NCBI GenBank assembly: GCA_002310015.1
Contig: DBYQ01000094.1
Span: 1,176-19,177, forward strand
Direction of reading: 5' to 3'
Length of the DNA: 18,002 nt
DNA from: Bacteroidales bacterium UBA1182
Lineage (GTDB): Bacteria; Bacteroidota; Bacteroidia; Bacteroidales; Bacteroidaceae
Of the stretch, positions 7,774-14,238 are shown one piece after another. How positions within the stretch are numbered: the first letter of the stretch is position 1; each line of letters begins with the position of its first letter. The translations under genes and the position numbers were made by a program. The notes under the pieces are model-generated. The model made no database searches. It was not told the origin of the DNA and saw only the letters and a program-made list of their open reading frames with translations.

Positions 7774-9422
7774 GGGTTTTGTGGTTTGGCAAATGGTCTT
7801 ACACCGTATTGTGAATAGGTTTTCAACTCTCTGCCGTCATCAGTACCTATTTCATGCTGAATAATGGCATTAAGTTTGTTGTTCATCATTTCAACTGCAG
7901 TTGGGTTGTTTCCTCTTGGCCATGCCAGATTCTCGGTCTCATCAGTGCCGTAAGCAAACATCTCAACATCATTGTTATTATATAGAGCAGTTGTATCGGC
8001 AGGATTGTTAAAGCCGACAGGGGCAAAATAACGGGCAAACTTATAATCAGCAGTAATGATTCCGCGCACAAAACCGCGTTTGGTGATATCCAGACGATAT
8101 GCAGGTGTCAGACTGCGGTCTATCACAAATGAACTGTCAATCATTGAGAGCATATCGTAGCAGAAGAGTGCTCCCTCACCATTACGGACATCGGTTGCAG
8201 GATCCTTTACGGCCGCAACGAGTGAATGACCGTGCAAGCCGTTGGTAATCTCAGCAAACAATTGAGTGTTGCCGTTGACGGCATAATCAACGAATGTGGG
8301 TGCAAGGTCAAGGTGTGATGTAATGTTCGTGCATTTGCGGCCGCCGGCCAACTCCGGATGATAAATTATAAGCGGAACATGTATGTTGTTCTCATACATA
8401 TATCCACCCTTACCCTTAAGTCCGTGTTCACCCTGCATTTCACCATGGTCACTAGTGTAAATGATAATGGTATTCTGCATAAGACCTGCCTCACTCAAGT
8501 AGTCAAGCAGTCTCAACATATGGTTATCACAATCCTGAATAGTGTTGAAATAGTAGTCACGAAAAGATTTCCAGCCAGCCTCTGTCGAGGGTGACGGGCC
8601 AACCATACGTTCCCAGTTGCCGGCATAATTGCCATGAGCCGCAACTCGTCCCTCCTTGTCAAACGGCTCATTCCATGAAGCGGGTACAGGAACATCATAG
8701 GTCTTTTGGTAGAGAATATCTCCCGGGGGCGGTGTGGCCTGTCCGGCAAGATAAGTACCGACCTGCTCGCCGTAGTACATTATGTCATGGGGATTCAGGA
8801 AATTGACGGCCAGGAAAAATGACTGCCCATTCTTGTTCAGTTCTGTCCCCTTATCCTTTAGCCATGCTATACTGTTGTCACAGATTTCACCATCCTCAAG
8901 GAAACCCTCATGAACTGCACCGTACATATCACCTTCAGTCCAGTCACTGAAACCATACTCCTCAAGAGAGGTATCGCCCTCAGACATGTGCCACTTACCT
9001 TTGAATGCGGTATAATAACCGGCCTTACGCAGCATATCGCCAACAGTAGTAAGGTCTGTTGACATATTGGGCTGGAAAGCATAGTTGGTGTTGTCAAGCA
9101 TGCAGGTCTCTGTAATATGACGGCCTGTATAAATAACCGAACGGCTTGACGTGGACACGTTAGCGCATGCGTAATGCTTTTCAAATGAAGTACCTATACG
9201 GCGCAGACGCTCACGGGCAGCATAATCACTGCCTGCAGGATACTGCTCCATGTAGGCCTCCTGGTCAGTCGTGATAAAAATGATGTTGTACTTGCCGTCA
9301 GCGTTGGGCTGGGACTGATTGTTCTCTGGAGTATCCTTTGTATCAGTGCAACCTGCCATCAGGGCAACACCTGTTGGCAGCAACACAACAGAAAGGACTT
9401 TTTTCTGGATACTGGTCTTCAT
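7770..9422 (-). CDS. Ser-type sulfatase lipoprotein (S1-like arylsulfatase family)
   Basis: A 550-residue sulfatase that hydrolyses sulfate esters, probably on glycans at the cell surface or in the periplasm. A lipoprotein signal peptide ends in LMAGC with lipidated C25. The alkaline-phosphatase-superfamily fold is marked by NIIFITTDQ (metal ligand D53, Q54 where a second Asp is common), the formylglycine motif S90-T-S-S-R94 followed by SVIYTGRH, the FKGKWH segment (K141, K143, H145), NPHD (210-213) and TSDHGEMQGEHGLKGKG with D325, H326 and K336. The active residue is Ser, so activity should depend on an anSME, and one is encoded directly downstream with a 4-base overlap. The motif has Ser where Pro is usual (S-x-P-x-R). 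The ATG at 9422 is the natural start because the signal peptide begins there. The substrate cannot be read from sequence. The DHGEMQGEHG region resembles choline-sulfatase-like and host-glycan sulfatases. Confidence 0.92.
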   Translation of the reverse strand: MKTSIQKKVLSVVLLPTGVALMAGCTDTKDTPENNQSQPNADGKYNIIFITTDQEAYMEQYPAGSDYAARERLRRIGTSFEKHYACANVSTSSRSVIYTGRHITETCMLDNTNYAFQPNMSTDLTTVGDMLRKAGYYTAFKGKWHMSEGDTSLEEYGFSDWTEGDMYGAVHEGFLEDGEICDNSIAWLKDKGTELNKNGQSFFLAVNFLNPHDIMYYGEQVGTYLAGQATPPPGDILYQKTYDVPVPASWNEPFDKEGRVAAHGNYAGNWERMVGPSPSTEAGWKSFRDYYFNTIQDCDNHMLRLLDYLSEAGLMQNTIIIYTSDHGEMQGEHGLKGKGGYMYENNIHVPLIIYHPELAGGRKCTNITSHLDLAPTFVDYAVNGNTQLFAEITNGLHGHSLVAAVKDPATDVRNGEGALFCYDMLSMIDSSFVIDRSLTPAYRLDITKRGFVRGIITADYKFARYFAPVGFNNPADTTALYNNNDVEMFAYGTDETENLAWPRGNNPTAVEMMNNKLNAIIQHEIGTDDGRELKTYSQYGVRPFAKPQNP

Positions 9423-9518
9423 ACAATGTCAATTAATTAGGTTAAAGGATAATTCACATTGTAAAAATAGCCAGGTTTTTACACAACTATGTCAAAAATG
9501 AACAAACTTTTGTCAAAA
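9423..9518 (-). promoter_or_regulatory. Sulfatase upstream region with possible promoter
   Basis: The 96-base gap between pyrG and the sulfatase holds a -7-like box TATTTTTA (9469-9462; consensus TAnnTTTG, last base off) and a TTTG (9496-9493) at a spacing of 23, slightly longer than the usual 19-21. Two direct copies of TTTTGACA (9518-9511 and 9497-9490) lie exactly 21 bases apart. The 5' untranslated region carries TAACCTAATTA (9444-9434), which also occurs upstream of the GH43 gene. No clear terminator for pyrG is present here, so some read-through is possible. Confidence 0.35.
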
Positions 9519-11129
9519 TCATACAAAATTCATAGCGGCAGCAATGAAACTGCGGAACAGCGGGTGCGGATTCTCAGGAGTGGATTTGTACTCCGGATGG
9601 AATTGCACGCCGATAAAGAACGGATGCACAGATGCCGGCAGTTCAACAATCTCTGTCAGGCCGGTCTGCGGATTATGTCCAGATGTTATAAGACCTGCCT
9701 TGCGGAAATCATCGGCATAACGGGCATTGAACTCATAACGGTGACGGTGACGCTCAGAGATTAGTTTGCTGCCGTATATCTTATATGAAAGAGTATCTTT
9801 TGTAATTTCACACTCGTATGCACCCAGGCGCATGGTGCCGCCTTTCATGGTGGTCTTTTTCTGATCCTCCATCATATCAATTACAGGATGTGTGGTCTCA
9901 GGATTGACCTCAGTGGAATCTGCATCTTTAAAGCCCAGCACGTTACGTGCAAACTCTACAACGCACATCTGCATTCCCAGACAGATTCCAAAGAACGGGA
10001 TCTTATTCTCACGGGCGTATTTTACTGCCTCAACCTTGCCCTCAAGACCGCGAGAGCCGAATCCGGGAGCAACCAGAATGCCTTTCATTCCTTTAAGTTT
10101 GTCAGTAACATTGGCAGCGGTAATCTCCTCACTGTTAACGGAATGTATGTGTACCTTGCAGGAATTTGCAGCACCAGCGTGGACAAGTGCCTCAAGTATT
10201 GACTTGTAGGCATCCTGAAGTGATACGTACTTACCTACCAGAGCAATGTCAACCTCTTTCTTGGGGTGCTTTAGGCGGTCAAGGAACTCTTCAAGTTTTG
10301 ACAGATCCGGCTGGTTGAAGTTCTCGATACCCAACTTGCGCACCACCAGTTCATCAAGATGCTCCGCATGCATATTGAGCGGCACCTGATAGATGCTCCA
10401 GGCGTCGATGCTCTGAATCACATGACCGGGCTTGACGTTGCAGAACAGGGCTACCTTGCGGCGCAGTTCATCCGACAGGGGATGCTCAGTGCGGCAGATA
10501 ATCACATCCGGCTGCACACCTGCCTGCTGCAACATCTGCACGGAGTGCTGTGTAGGCTTGGTCTTGAGCTCCTTCGCTGCACTCAGATAAGGCACAAGCG
10601 TAAGGTGTATTGACATGCATGACCCCTCGGGGAGTTCCCACTGGAGCTGGCGCACGGCCTCAATGAAAGGAAGAGACTCCATATCGCCCACCGTACCACC
10701 TATCTCGGTAAGCACCACGTCAAACTCGCCGGTCTGGCCGAGCAGCAGCATGCGGCGCTTGATCTCATCGGTGATATGAGGTACTATCTGGACGGTCTTG
10801 CCCAGATAGGCGCCCTCACGCTCCTTGGTGATTACGGTGTTATATATCTTACCGGTGGTGACATTGTTGGCCTTTGATGTATGTACACCCAGGAAACGCT
10901 CATAGTGCCCCAGGTCCAGGTCTGTCTCAGCGCCGTCATCGGTCACATAGCACTCGCCGTGCTCATAGGGATTAAGCGTACCCGGATCAATGTTTATATA
11001 CGGGTCAAATTTCTGGATTGTAACCCTCAAGCCTCTGGCCTGCAACAGCTTGGCCAGTGAAGCAGCAATAATACCCTTACCGAGCGACGAAACCACTCCG
11101 CCGGTGATAAATACGAATTTTGTCTCCAT
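9519..11129 (-). CDS. pyrG: CTP synthase (glutamine-hydrolysing)
   Basis: A 536-residue cytosolic enzyme that converts UTP to CTP using ATP and glutamine. The synthetase half begins METKFVFITGGVVSSLGKG, with the P-loop-like GGVVSSLGKG and then DPYINIDPGTLNPYEHGE and DDGAETDLDLGHYERF, all hallmarks of the family. The C-terminal class I glutaminase has its nucleophile Cys383 in GICLGMQ and the His511/Glu513 pair in GVQFHPEY. The frame stays open to an ATG at 11159, but that would start inside the glmS terminator hairpin and add 10 non-conserved residues. The ATG at 11129 matches the family N-terminus and length (about 535-545). It lies downstream of glmS on the same strand, separated by the terminator at 11147-11181, so pyrG expression probably mixes read-through with an unseen promoter. 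Confidence 0.97.
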   Translation of the reverse strand: METKFVFITGGVVSSLGKGIIAASLAKLLQARGLRVTIQKFDPYINIDPGTLNPYEHGECYVTDDGAETDLDLGHYERFLGVHTSKANNVTTGKIYNTVITKEREGAYLGKTVQIVPHITDEIKRRMLLLGQTGEFDVVLTEIGGTVGDMESLPFIEAVRQLQWELPEGSCMSIHLTLVPYLSAAKELKTKPTQHSVQMLQQAGVQPDVIICRTEHPLSDELRRKVALFCNVKPGHVIQSIDAWSIYQVPLNMHAEHLDELVVRKLGIENFNQPDLSKLEEFLDRLKHPKKEVDIALVGKYVSLQDAYKSILEALVHAGAANSCKVHIHSVNSEEITAANVTDKLKGMKGILVAPGFGSRGLEGKVEAVKYARENKIPFFGICLGMQMCVVEFARNVLGFKDADSTEVNPETTHPVIDMMEDQKKTTMKGGTMRLGAYECEITKDTLSYKIYGSKLISERHRHRYEFNARYADDFRKAGLITSGHNPQTGLTEIVELPASVHPFFIGVQFHPEYKSTPENPHPLFRSFIAAAMNFV

Positions 11130-11146
11130 AAATATAACTTGTGTGC

Positions 11147-11181
11147 AAAAAGGTACCATTGGGGTCTGTCCCCAATGGTAC
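11147..11181 (-). terminator. Strong hairpin terminator after glmS; perfect 12-bp palindrome
   Basis: On the minus strand GTACCATTGGGG (11181-11170) pairs perfectly with CCCCAATGGTAC (11164-11153) around a 5-base loop, followed by CTTTTTG. The glmS stop codon is only a few bases upstream. This has the form of a Rho-independent terminator between glmS and pyrG. The core GGGGACAGACCCC is unusually regular and could also be a copy of a dispersed palindromic repeat. Confidence 0.8.
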
Positions 11182-11186
11182 TATTT

Positions 11187-13031
11187 TTATTCTACTGTAA
11201 CGGATTTGGCCAGGTTACGCGGCTGGTCCACGTCACGTCCCTTGGCTATGGCTACATGATATGCCAGAAGCTGCAGCGGGATGACTGAAAGCAGCGGTAC
11301 AAGGCACTCCTCTGTGGCAGGTATCTCAAAATAGAGGTCCGACAGGGCACGTACATCCTTGTCACCCTCTGTGACGATGCTGATCACCCTACCCTTACGG
11401 GCCTTTACCTCCTGGATATTGCTCAGGATCTTGTCATAGTTGCCGCAGCGCGGGGCGATGGCAACCACAGGCATCTCCTCATCAATCAACGCGATAGGTC
11501 CGTGCTTCATCTCGGCAGCAGGATAACCCTCTGCATGGATATATGATATCTCCTTAAGTTTCAGAGCACCCTCAAGTGCCACCGGATAGTTGTAGCCGCG
11601 GCCCAGATAGATAAAGTTGTGTGCGTATGTGAATGTCTTTGCTATCTCTGAGATCTGCTGGTTATGCTTAAGGATAGCCGCAATCTTATCAGGTATGGTC
11701 TGTAACTCACGAATGATGCGCAGGCTGTACTCATCGGTTACGGTACCCTTCTCCTTTGCTATGCTCAGAGCGAGCAGCAGCAGGGTCTCAACCTGTGCGG
11801 TGAATGCCTTGGTTGATGCCACACCTATCTCAGGGCCGGCATGCGTATAACAACCTGTATCCGCAGCACGTGCTATGGATGAGCCCACCACGTTACAGAT
11901 TCCAAACAGGAATGCTCCCGATGCCTTAGCTAGCTGCATGGCAGCCAGAGTATCGGCCGTCTCACCGGACTGCGAGATAGCTATAACCACATCATCGGGA
12001 TAGATTACCGGATTGCGGTAACGGAACTCCGATGAGTACTCTACCTCCACCGGTATACGGGTAAGGTCCTCAATCAGATACTTGCCTATAAGGCCGGCAT
12101 GCCATGAGGTTCCGCATGCGCAGATAATGATGCGGCGGGCCTTAAGCAGCCTCTCCTTATGATCAATCACGCCTGAGAGCTTGACAAGTCCAAGATCTGT
12201 ATTCAATCGGCCGTTCATTACTGTACGGCAGGTATCGGGCTGCTCATGAATCTCCTTAAGCATGAAGTGCGGGAAACCGCCCTTCTCTATCTGGCTCAGG
12301 TTAAGCTCCAGTTTCTTGATGACAGGAGTCTGCTCAATGCTACGCAGGTCTGTTATCTTAAGCTCCTTGCCACGCTCTATGAACGCTATCTGTTCCTCAC
12401 CAAGATAGACTACGCGATCTGTGTATTCCACTATAGGAGTGGCATCGGACCCTATCAGGAACTCATCATCACCTACACCTATTATAAGTGGACTACCCTT
12501 GCGGGCGGCAATCATACGGTCTGGGTGTGTCTTGTCCACGATTACAATGGCATACGCACCTATCACGCTGTTCAGGGCCAACGGAACGGCCTCCTCAAGT
12601 GTGATGGAGTGGCTGTCCATGATATACTGGATAAGCTGTATGATAACCTCAGTATCTGTCTCACTCTTAAAATGATAGCCCTGATTCTGAAGCTCTTTCT
12701 TAAGTGAACGGAAGTTCTCGATAATACCGTTATGTATGAGCGCCAGGTTACCTGATTCTGAGAAGTGCGGATGCGCATTCACATCATTAGGCTCACCATG
12801 TGTGGCCCAGCGTGTATGTGCTATTCCTACCGTTCCGCTCAGGTCCTTGCCCTGGACAGTGCGGTCCAGATCTGCCACCTTACCTTTTGTCTTATATATT
12901 ACCAGCTCGCCACTATCATTGATAAGTGCCACACCTGCACTGTCATAACCTCGATATTCAAGCCTTGATAGTCCTTTGATCAGAATTGGATAAGCCTCAC
13001 GCTTTCCGATGTAACCTACTATTCCACACAT
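11187..13031 (-). CDS. glmS: Glutamine--fructose-6-phosphate aminotransferase (isomerizing)
   Basis: A 614-residue cytosolic enzyme that makes glucosamine-6-phosphate from fructose-6-phosphate and glutamine, the entry step to UDP-GlcNAc for peptidoglycan and lipopolysaccharide. The start MCGIVGYIG places the nucleophile Cys directly after Met, as the class II glutaminase domain (about 1-240) requires. GIAHTRWATHGEPNDVNAHPH is the glutamine-binding region. Two SIS sugar-isomerase domains follow (about 285-430 and 455-600), including LKLKEISYIHAEGYPAAEMKHG. The C-terminus DQPRNLAKSVTVE carries the conserved Lys of the isomerase site. The length matches the family (about 609). The gene is preceded by an attenuator leader (13046-13233) and its own promoter, and is followed by a strong terminator. 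No glmS ribozyme-like element was seen in the leader. Confidence 0.97.
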   Translation of the reverse strand: MCGIVGYIGKREAYPILIKGLSRLEYRGYDSAGVALINDSGELVIYKTKGKVADLDRTVQGKDLSGTVGIAHTRWATHGEPNDVNAHPHFSESGNLALIHNGIIENFRSLKKELQNQGYHFKSETDTEVIIQLIQYIMDSHSITLEEAVPLALNSVIGAYAIVIVDKTHPDRMIAARKGSPLIIGVGDDEFLIGSDATPIVEYTDRVVYLGEEQIAFIERGKELKITDLRSIEQTPVIKKLELNLSQIEKGGFPHFMLKEIHEQPDTCRTVMNGRLNTDLGLVKLSGVIDHKERLLKARRIIICACGTSWHAGLIGKYLIEDLTRIPVEVEYSSEFRYRNPVIYPDDVVIAISQSGETADTLAAMQLAKASGAFLFGICNVVGSSIARAADTGCYTHAGPEIGVASTKAFTAQVETLLLLALSIAKEKGTVTDEYSLRIIRELQTIPDKIAAILKHNQQISEIAKTFTYAHNFIYLGRGYNYPVALEGALKLKEISYIHAEGYPAAEMKHGPIALIDEEMPVVAIAPRCGNYDKILSNIQEVKARKGRVISIVTEGDKDVRALSDLYFEIPATEECLVPLLSVIPLQLLAYHVAIAKGRDVDQPRNLAKSVTVE

Positions 13032-13045
13032 AATATAAAACCTTT

Positions 13046-13083
13046 AAAAAAGAGGAAGGCTGGTCCTGCTTGAACCAGCCTTC
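13046..13083 (-). terminator. Attenuator terminator in the glmS leader
   Basis: On the minus strand GAAGGCTGGT (13083-13074) pairs perfectly with ACCAGCCTTC (13064-13055) around a 9-base loop. It is followed by CTC and six T (13051-13046). This is a standard intrinsic terminator, but it lies between the glmS promoter and the glmS start codon, with its T run ending about 14 bases before the ATG. No other same-strand gene ends upstream of it, because the neighbour at 13467 points away. It should therefore cut the glmS transcript prematurely unless an alternative fold prevents it. Confidence 0.8.
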
Positions 13084-13111
13084 ACTCAATTTATCTAAAT
13101 ATTTCCTTTCT

Positions 13112-13180
13112 CTCCGTCATATTATCCGACTGGTGAAACAACACGGAGCAACCGGAATCTGATTATTATTATTCAGATTC
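13112..13180 (-). promoter_or_regulatory. Candidate alternative RNA folds (antiterminator) of the glmS leader
   Basis: Three short pairings are visible on the minus-strand transcript. First, GAATCTG (13180-13174) with CAGATTC (13161-13155) makes a hairpin whose 12-base loop is exactly the four AAT (Asn) codons of the leader ORF. Second, CTCCGT (13148-13143) with ACGGAG (13117-13112) encloses the end of the leader ORF. Third, ACCAGTC (13134-13128, leader codons 34-36) can pair with GGCTGGT of the terminator 5' arm (7 pairs, one G-U) and would block the terminator. A ribosome at the leader stop codon would cover the third element, while one stalled at the Asn codons would leave it free. The pairings are seen directly. 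The mechanism is inference. Confidence 0.55.
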
Positions 13181-13233
13181 TGCTTGTCATTCATCTGATT
13201 AGAAAGACAGTTATATGTAACTTTTCCCTCCAT
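13117..13233 (-). CDS. Asn/Gln-rich leader peptide of the glmS attenuator (38 aa)
   Basis: A 38-codon ORF starts at ATG 13233 and stops at TGA 13119-13117. It lies about 15-20 bases downstream of a good promoter and upstream of the leader terminator. It has 8 Asn and 3 Gln codons, including four consecutive Asn codons then Gln (NNNNQ, residues 21-25), and also NQMNDKQN earlier (12-19). The C-terminal part is Cys- and Arg-containing (PCCFTSRII). Runs of the regulated amino acid in a short ORF between a promoter and an intrinsic terminator define classical ribosome-mediated attenuation. GlmS consumes glutamine, and Asn and Gln pools are linked through amidotransferases, so control by charged tRNA(Asn) and/or tRNA(Gln) is plausible. 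It resembles no secreted or enzymatic protein. The ORF is seen directly; translation and regulatory role are inferred. Confidence 0.7.
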   Translation of the reverse strand: MEGKVTYNCLSNQMNDKQNLNNNNQIPVAPCCFTSRII

Positions 13234-13252
13234 GTTTATTACAATTTCACCG

Positions 13253-13283
13253 CAAAGATAAACAAATTAAATCAAACTGCAAC
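13253..13283 (-). promoter_or_regulatory. glmS promoter (Bacteroidetes type)
   Basis: A perfect -7 box TATCTTTG (13260-13253; consensus TAnnTTTG) lies 19 bases downstream of GTTG (13283-13280; consensus TTTG, one mismatch). Transcription would start near 13247, giving about 14 bases before the leader ORF. The rest of the region up to the divergent gene at 13467 (13284-13466) is AT-rich. I see no gene or clear structure in it beyond a weak plus-strand TATTTTTA (13455-13462) too close to the next start codon to be convincing. Confidence 0.7.
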
Positions 13284-13466
13284 TCATCGGATAGAAAAAA
13301 TCTCAATTCGTTATCAACAGACACACATTTCCATACAAAATGATAAATACAACATCTTAATTATAAAAACCATTTGGTTTCGAAACGTTTTTATACAACC
13401 ACCCTTCTTCTTATTAAATAAAAATATATCCTTGTCAAAAAGATTGTTTAACATTATTTTTATCTT

Positions 13467-14165
13467 ATGAGAAGGACTTTTAGCACAAGACTCATTCTTG
13501 CAGTTTCCGCTTTAATTATGAGCATTTTGCCTATCCAAGCTCAGGAAGAAGGTTTTAAAATGACTATCGAGTTGCAGAATCAGGCAAAAATTTCCATTAA
13601 CACCAATGAAATCAAGGAAATTCAATTTACAGAAGGTAAGATTGTTATTGCCGATTTGGATTTCAAAGAATCGATACAAAGCATTTTGGATTCTTTGGCT
13701 TTATATAGTCATCAATCTATAGAAATGTTCATGTCAAATCAAATGGAAATATGTGACCTGCAATTTAAGGCTGACTCTCTGACAGATAATTACTATGAAA
13801 TGAGAGACCGTATTTCAGGTCTTTCCGACTCGATAAAATTCTTAGATTATGAGTCACGTTTTAATCGTTGGGAGCTCCTTGATTCCATTGCAGTGCTAAA
13901 CCTTAAAATCGATGCTCTTTCCGATAGATTGCTCGGTATGTCAGATTCTGTAAAACTTTTGGCTTATAAAATGTATGAAGACGTATATGAATCCATAAAT
14001 AGAGATGAATATCTTATTCAACAGATTGATACGCTTTTCAACAGGAGTCAAAAAGACCATAACTACGAGGAATGGTCAGGCGTTAAGAGTTTTTACATAT
14101 ATGACGATTGGGGTAATAAGGAATACAACTACAATTGGGATGGCAGATATGGCGATTGGTGGTAA
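13467..14165 (+). CDS. Secreted coiled-coil protein of unknown function
   Basis: A 232-residue protein I do not recognise. A signal peptide (residues 1-25, basic MRRTFSTR then a hydrophobic core, cleavage after IQA) indicates export. Residues 29-62 (a KMTIELQN start and an IKEIQFTEGKIVI end) resemble the short beta-rich N-terminal motif seen in many secreted Prevotella/Bacteroides proteins. Residues about 63-190 have heptad-like Leu/Ile spacing typical of a coiled coil. They contain an imperfect internal repeat (RISGLSDSIKFLDYES, 115-130, versus LLGMSDSVKLLAYKM, 155-169). The tail (about 205-232) is rich in Tyr, Trp, Asp and Asn and ends in DWW. The gene is clearly more AT-rich than glmS and the GH43 gene beside it. 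It stands alone, divergent from glmS and convergent with the GH43 gene, with a terminator just after it. Confidence 0.75.
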   Translation: MRRTFSTRLILAVSALIMSILPIQAQEEGFKMTIELQNQAKISINTNEIKEIQFTEGKIVIADLDFKESIQSILDSLALYSHQSIEMFMSNQMEICDLQFKADSLTDNYYEMRDRISGLSDSIKFLDYESRFNRWELLDSIAVLNLKIDALSDRLLGMSDSVKLLAYKMYEDVYESINRDEYLIQQIDTLFNRSQKDHNYEEWSGVKSFYIYDDWGNKEYNYNWDGRYGDWW

Positions 14166-14187
14166 ACAATCAATAACACTATACAAC

Positions 14188-14220
14188 AAACCCCACCGGT
14201 TATAATAGCCAGTGGGGTTT
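14188..14220. terminator. Bidirectional terminator between convergent genes
   Basis: AAACCCCAC (14188-14196) pairs perfectly with GTGGGGTTT (14212-14220). An inner extension GGTTA/TAGCC has a 3-base loop. It sits between the stop codons of the secreted coiled-coil protein (plus) and the GH43 gene (minus) and is symmetric enough to serve both. Confidence 0.75.
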
Positions 14221-14238
14221 ATAATTTGTTATACGTAT

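Noticed and set aside
11130..11159. pyrG starting at 11159
   Set aside because: The extra 10 codons lie in the glmS terminator hairpin and are not found in CTP synthases. METKFVFITGG at 11129 matches the family start.
12246..12707. Plus-strand frames across glmS, pyrG, sulfatase and GH43 regions (for example 12246-12707, 9888-10202, 14974-15312)
   Set aside because: All are antisense to strongly supported, conserved genes and show no recognisable domains.
13046..13283. glmS ribozyme or another metabolite riboswitch in the glmS leader
   Set aside because: No ribozyme core or known aptamer was recognised. The coding leader with control codons plus terminator explains the region better.
13440..13462. 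CTTG/TATTTTTA as promoter of the secreted coiled-coil gene
   Set aside because: It is only 4 bases from the ATG and imperfect at both boxes; chance is likely in this AT-rich stretch.
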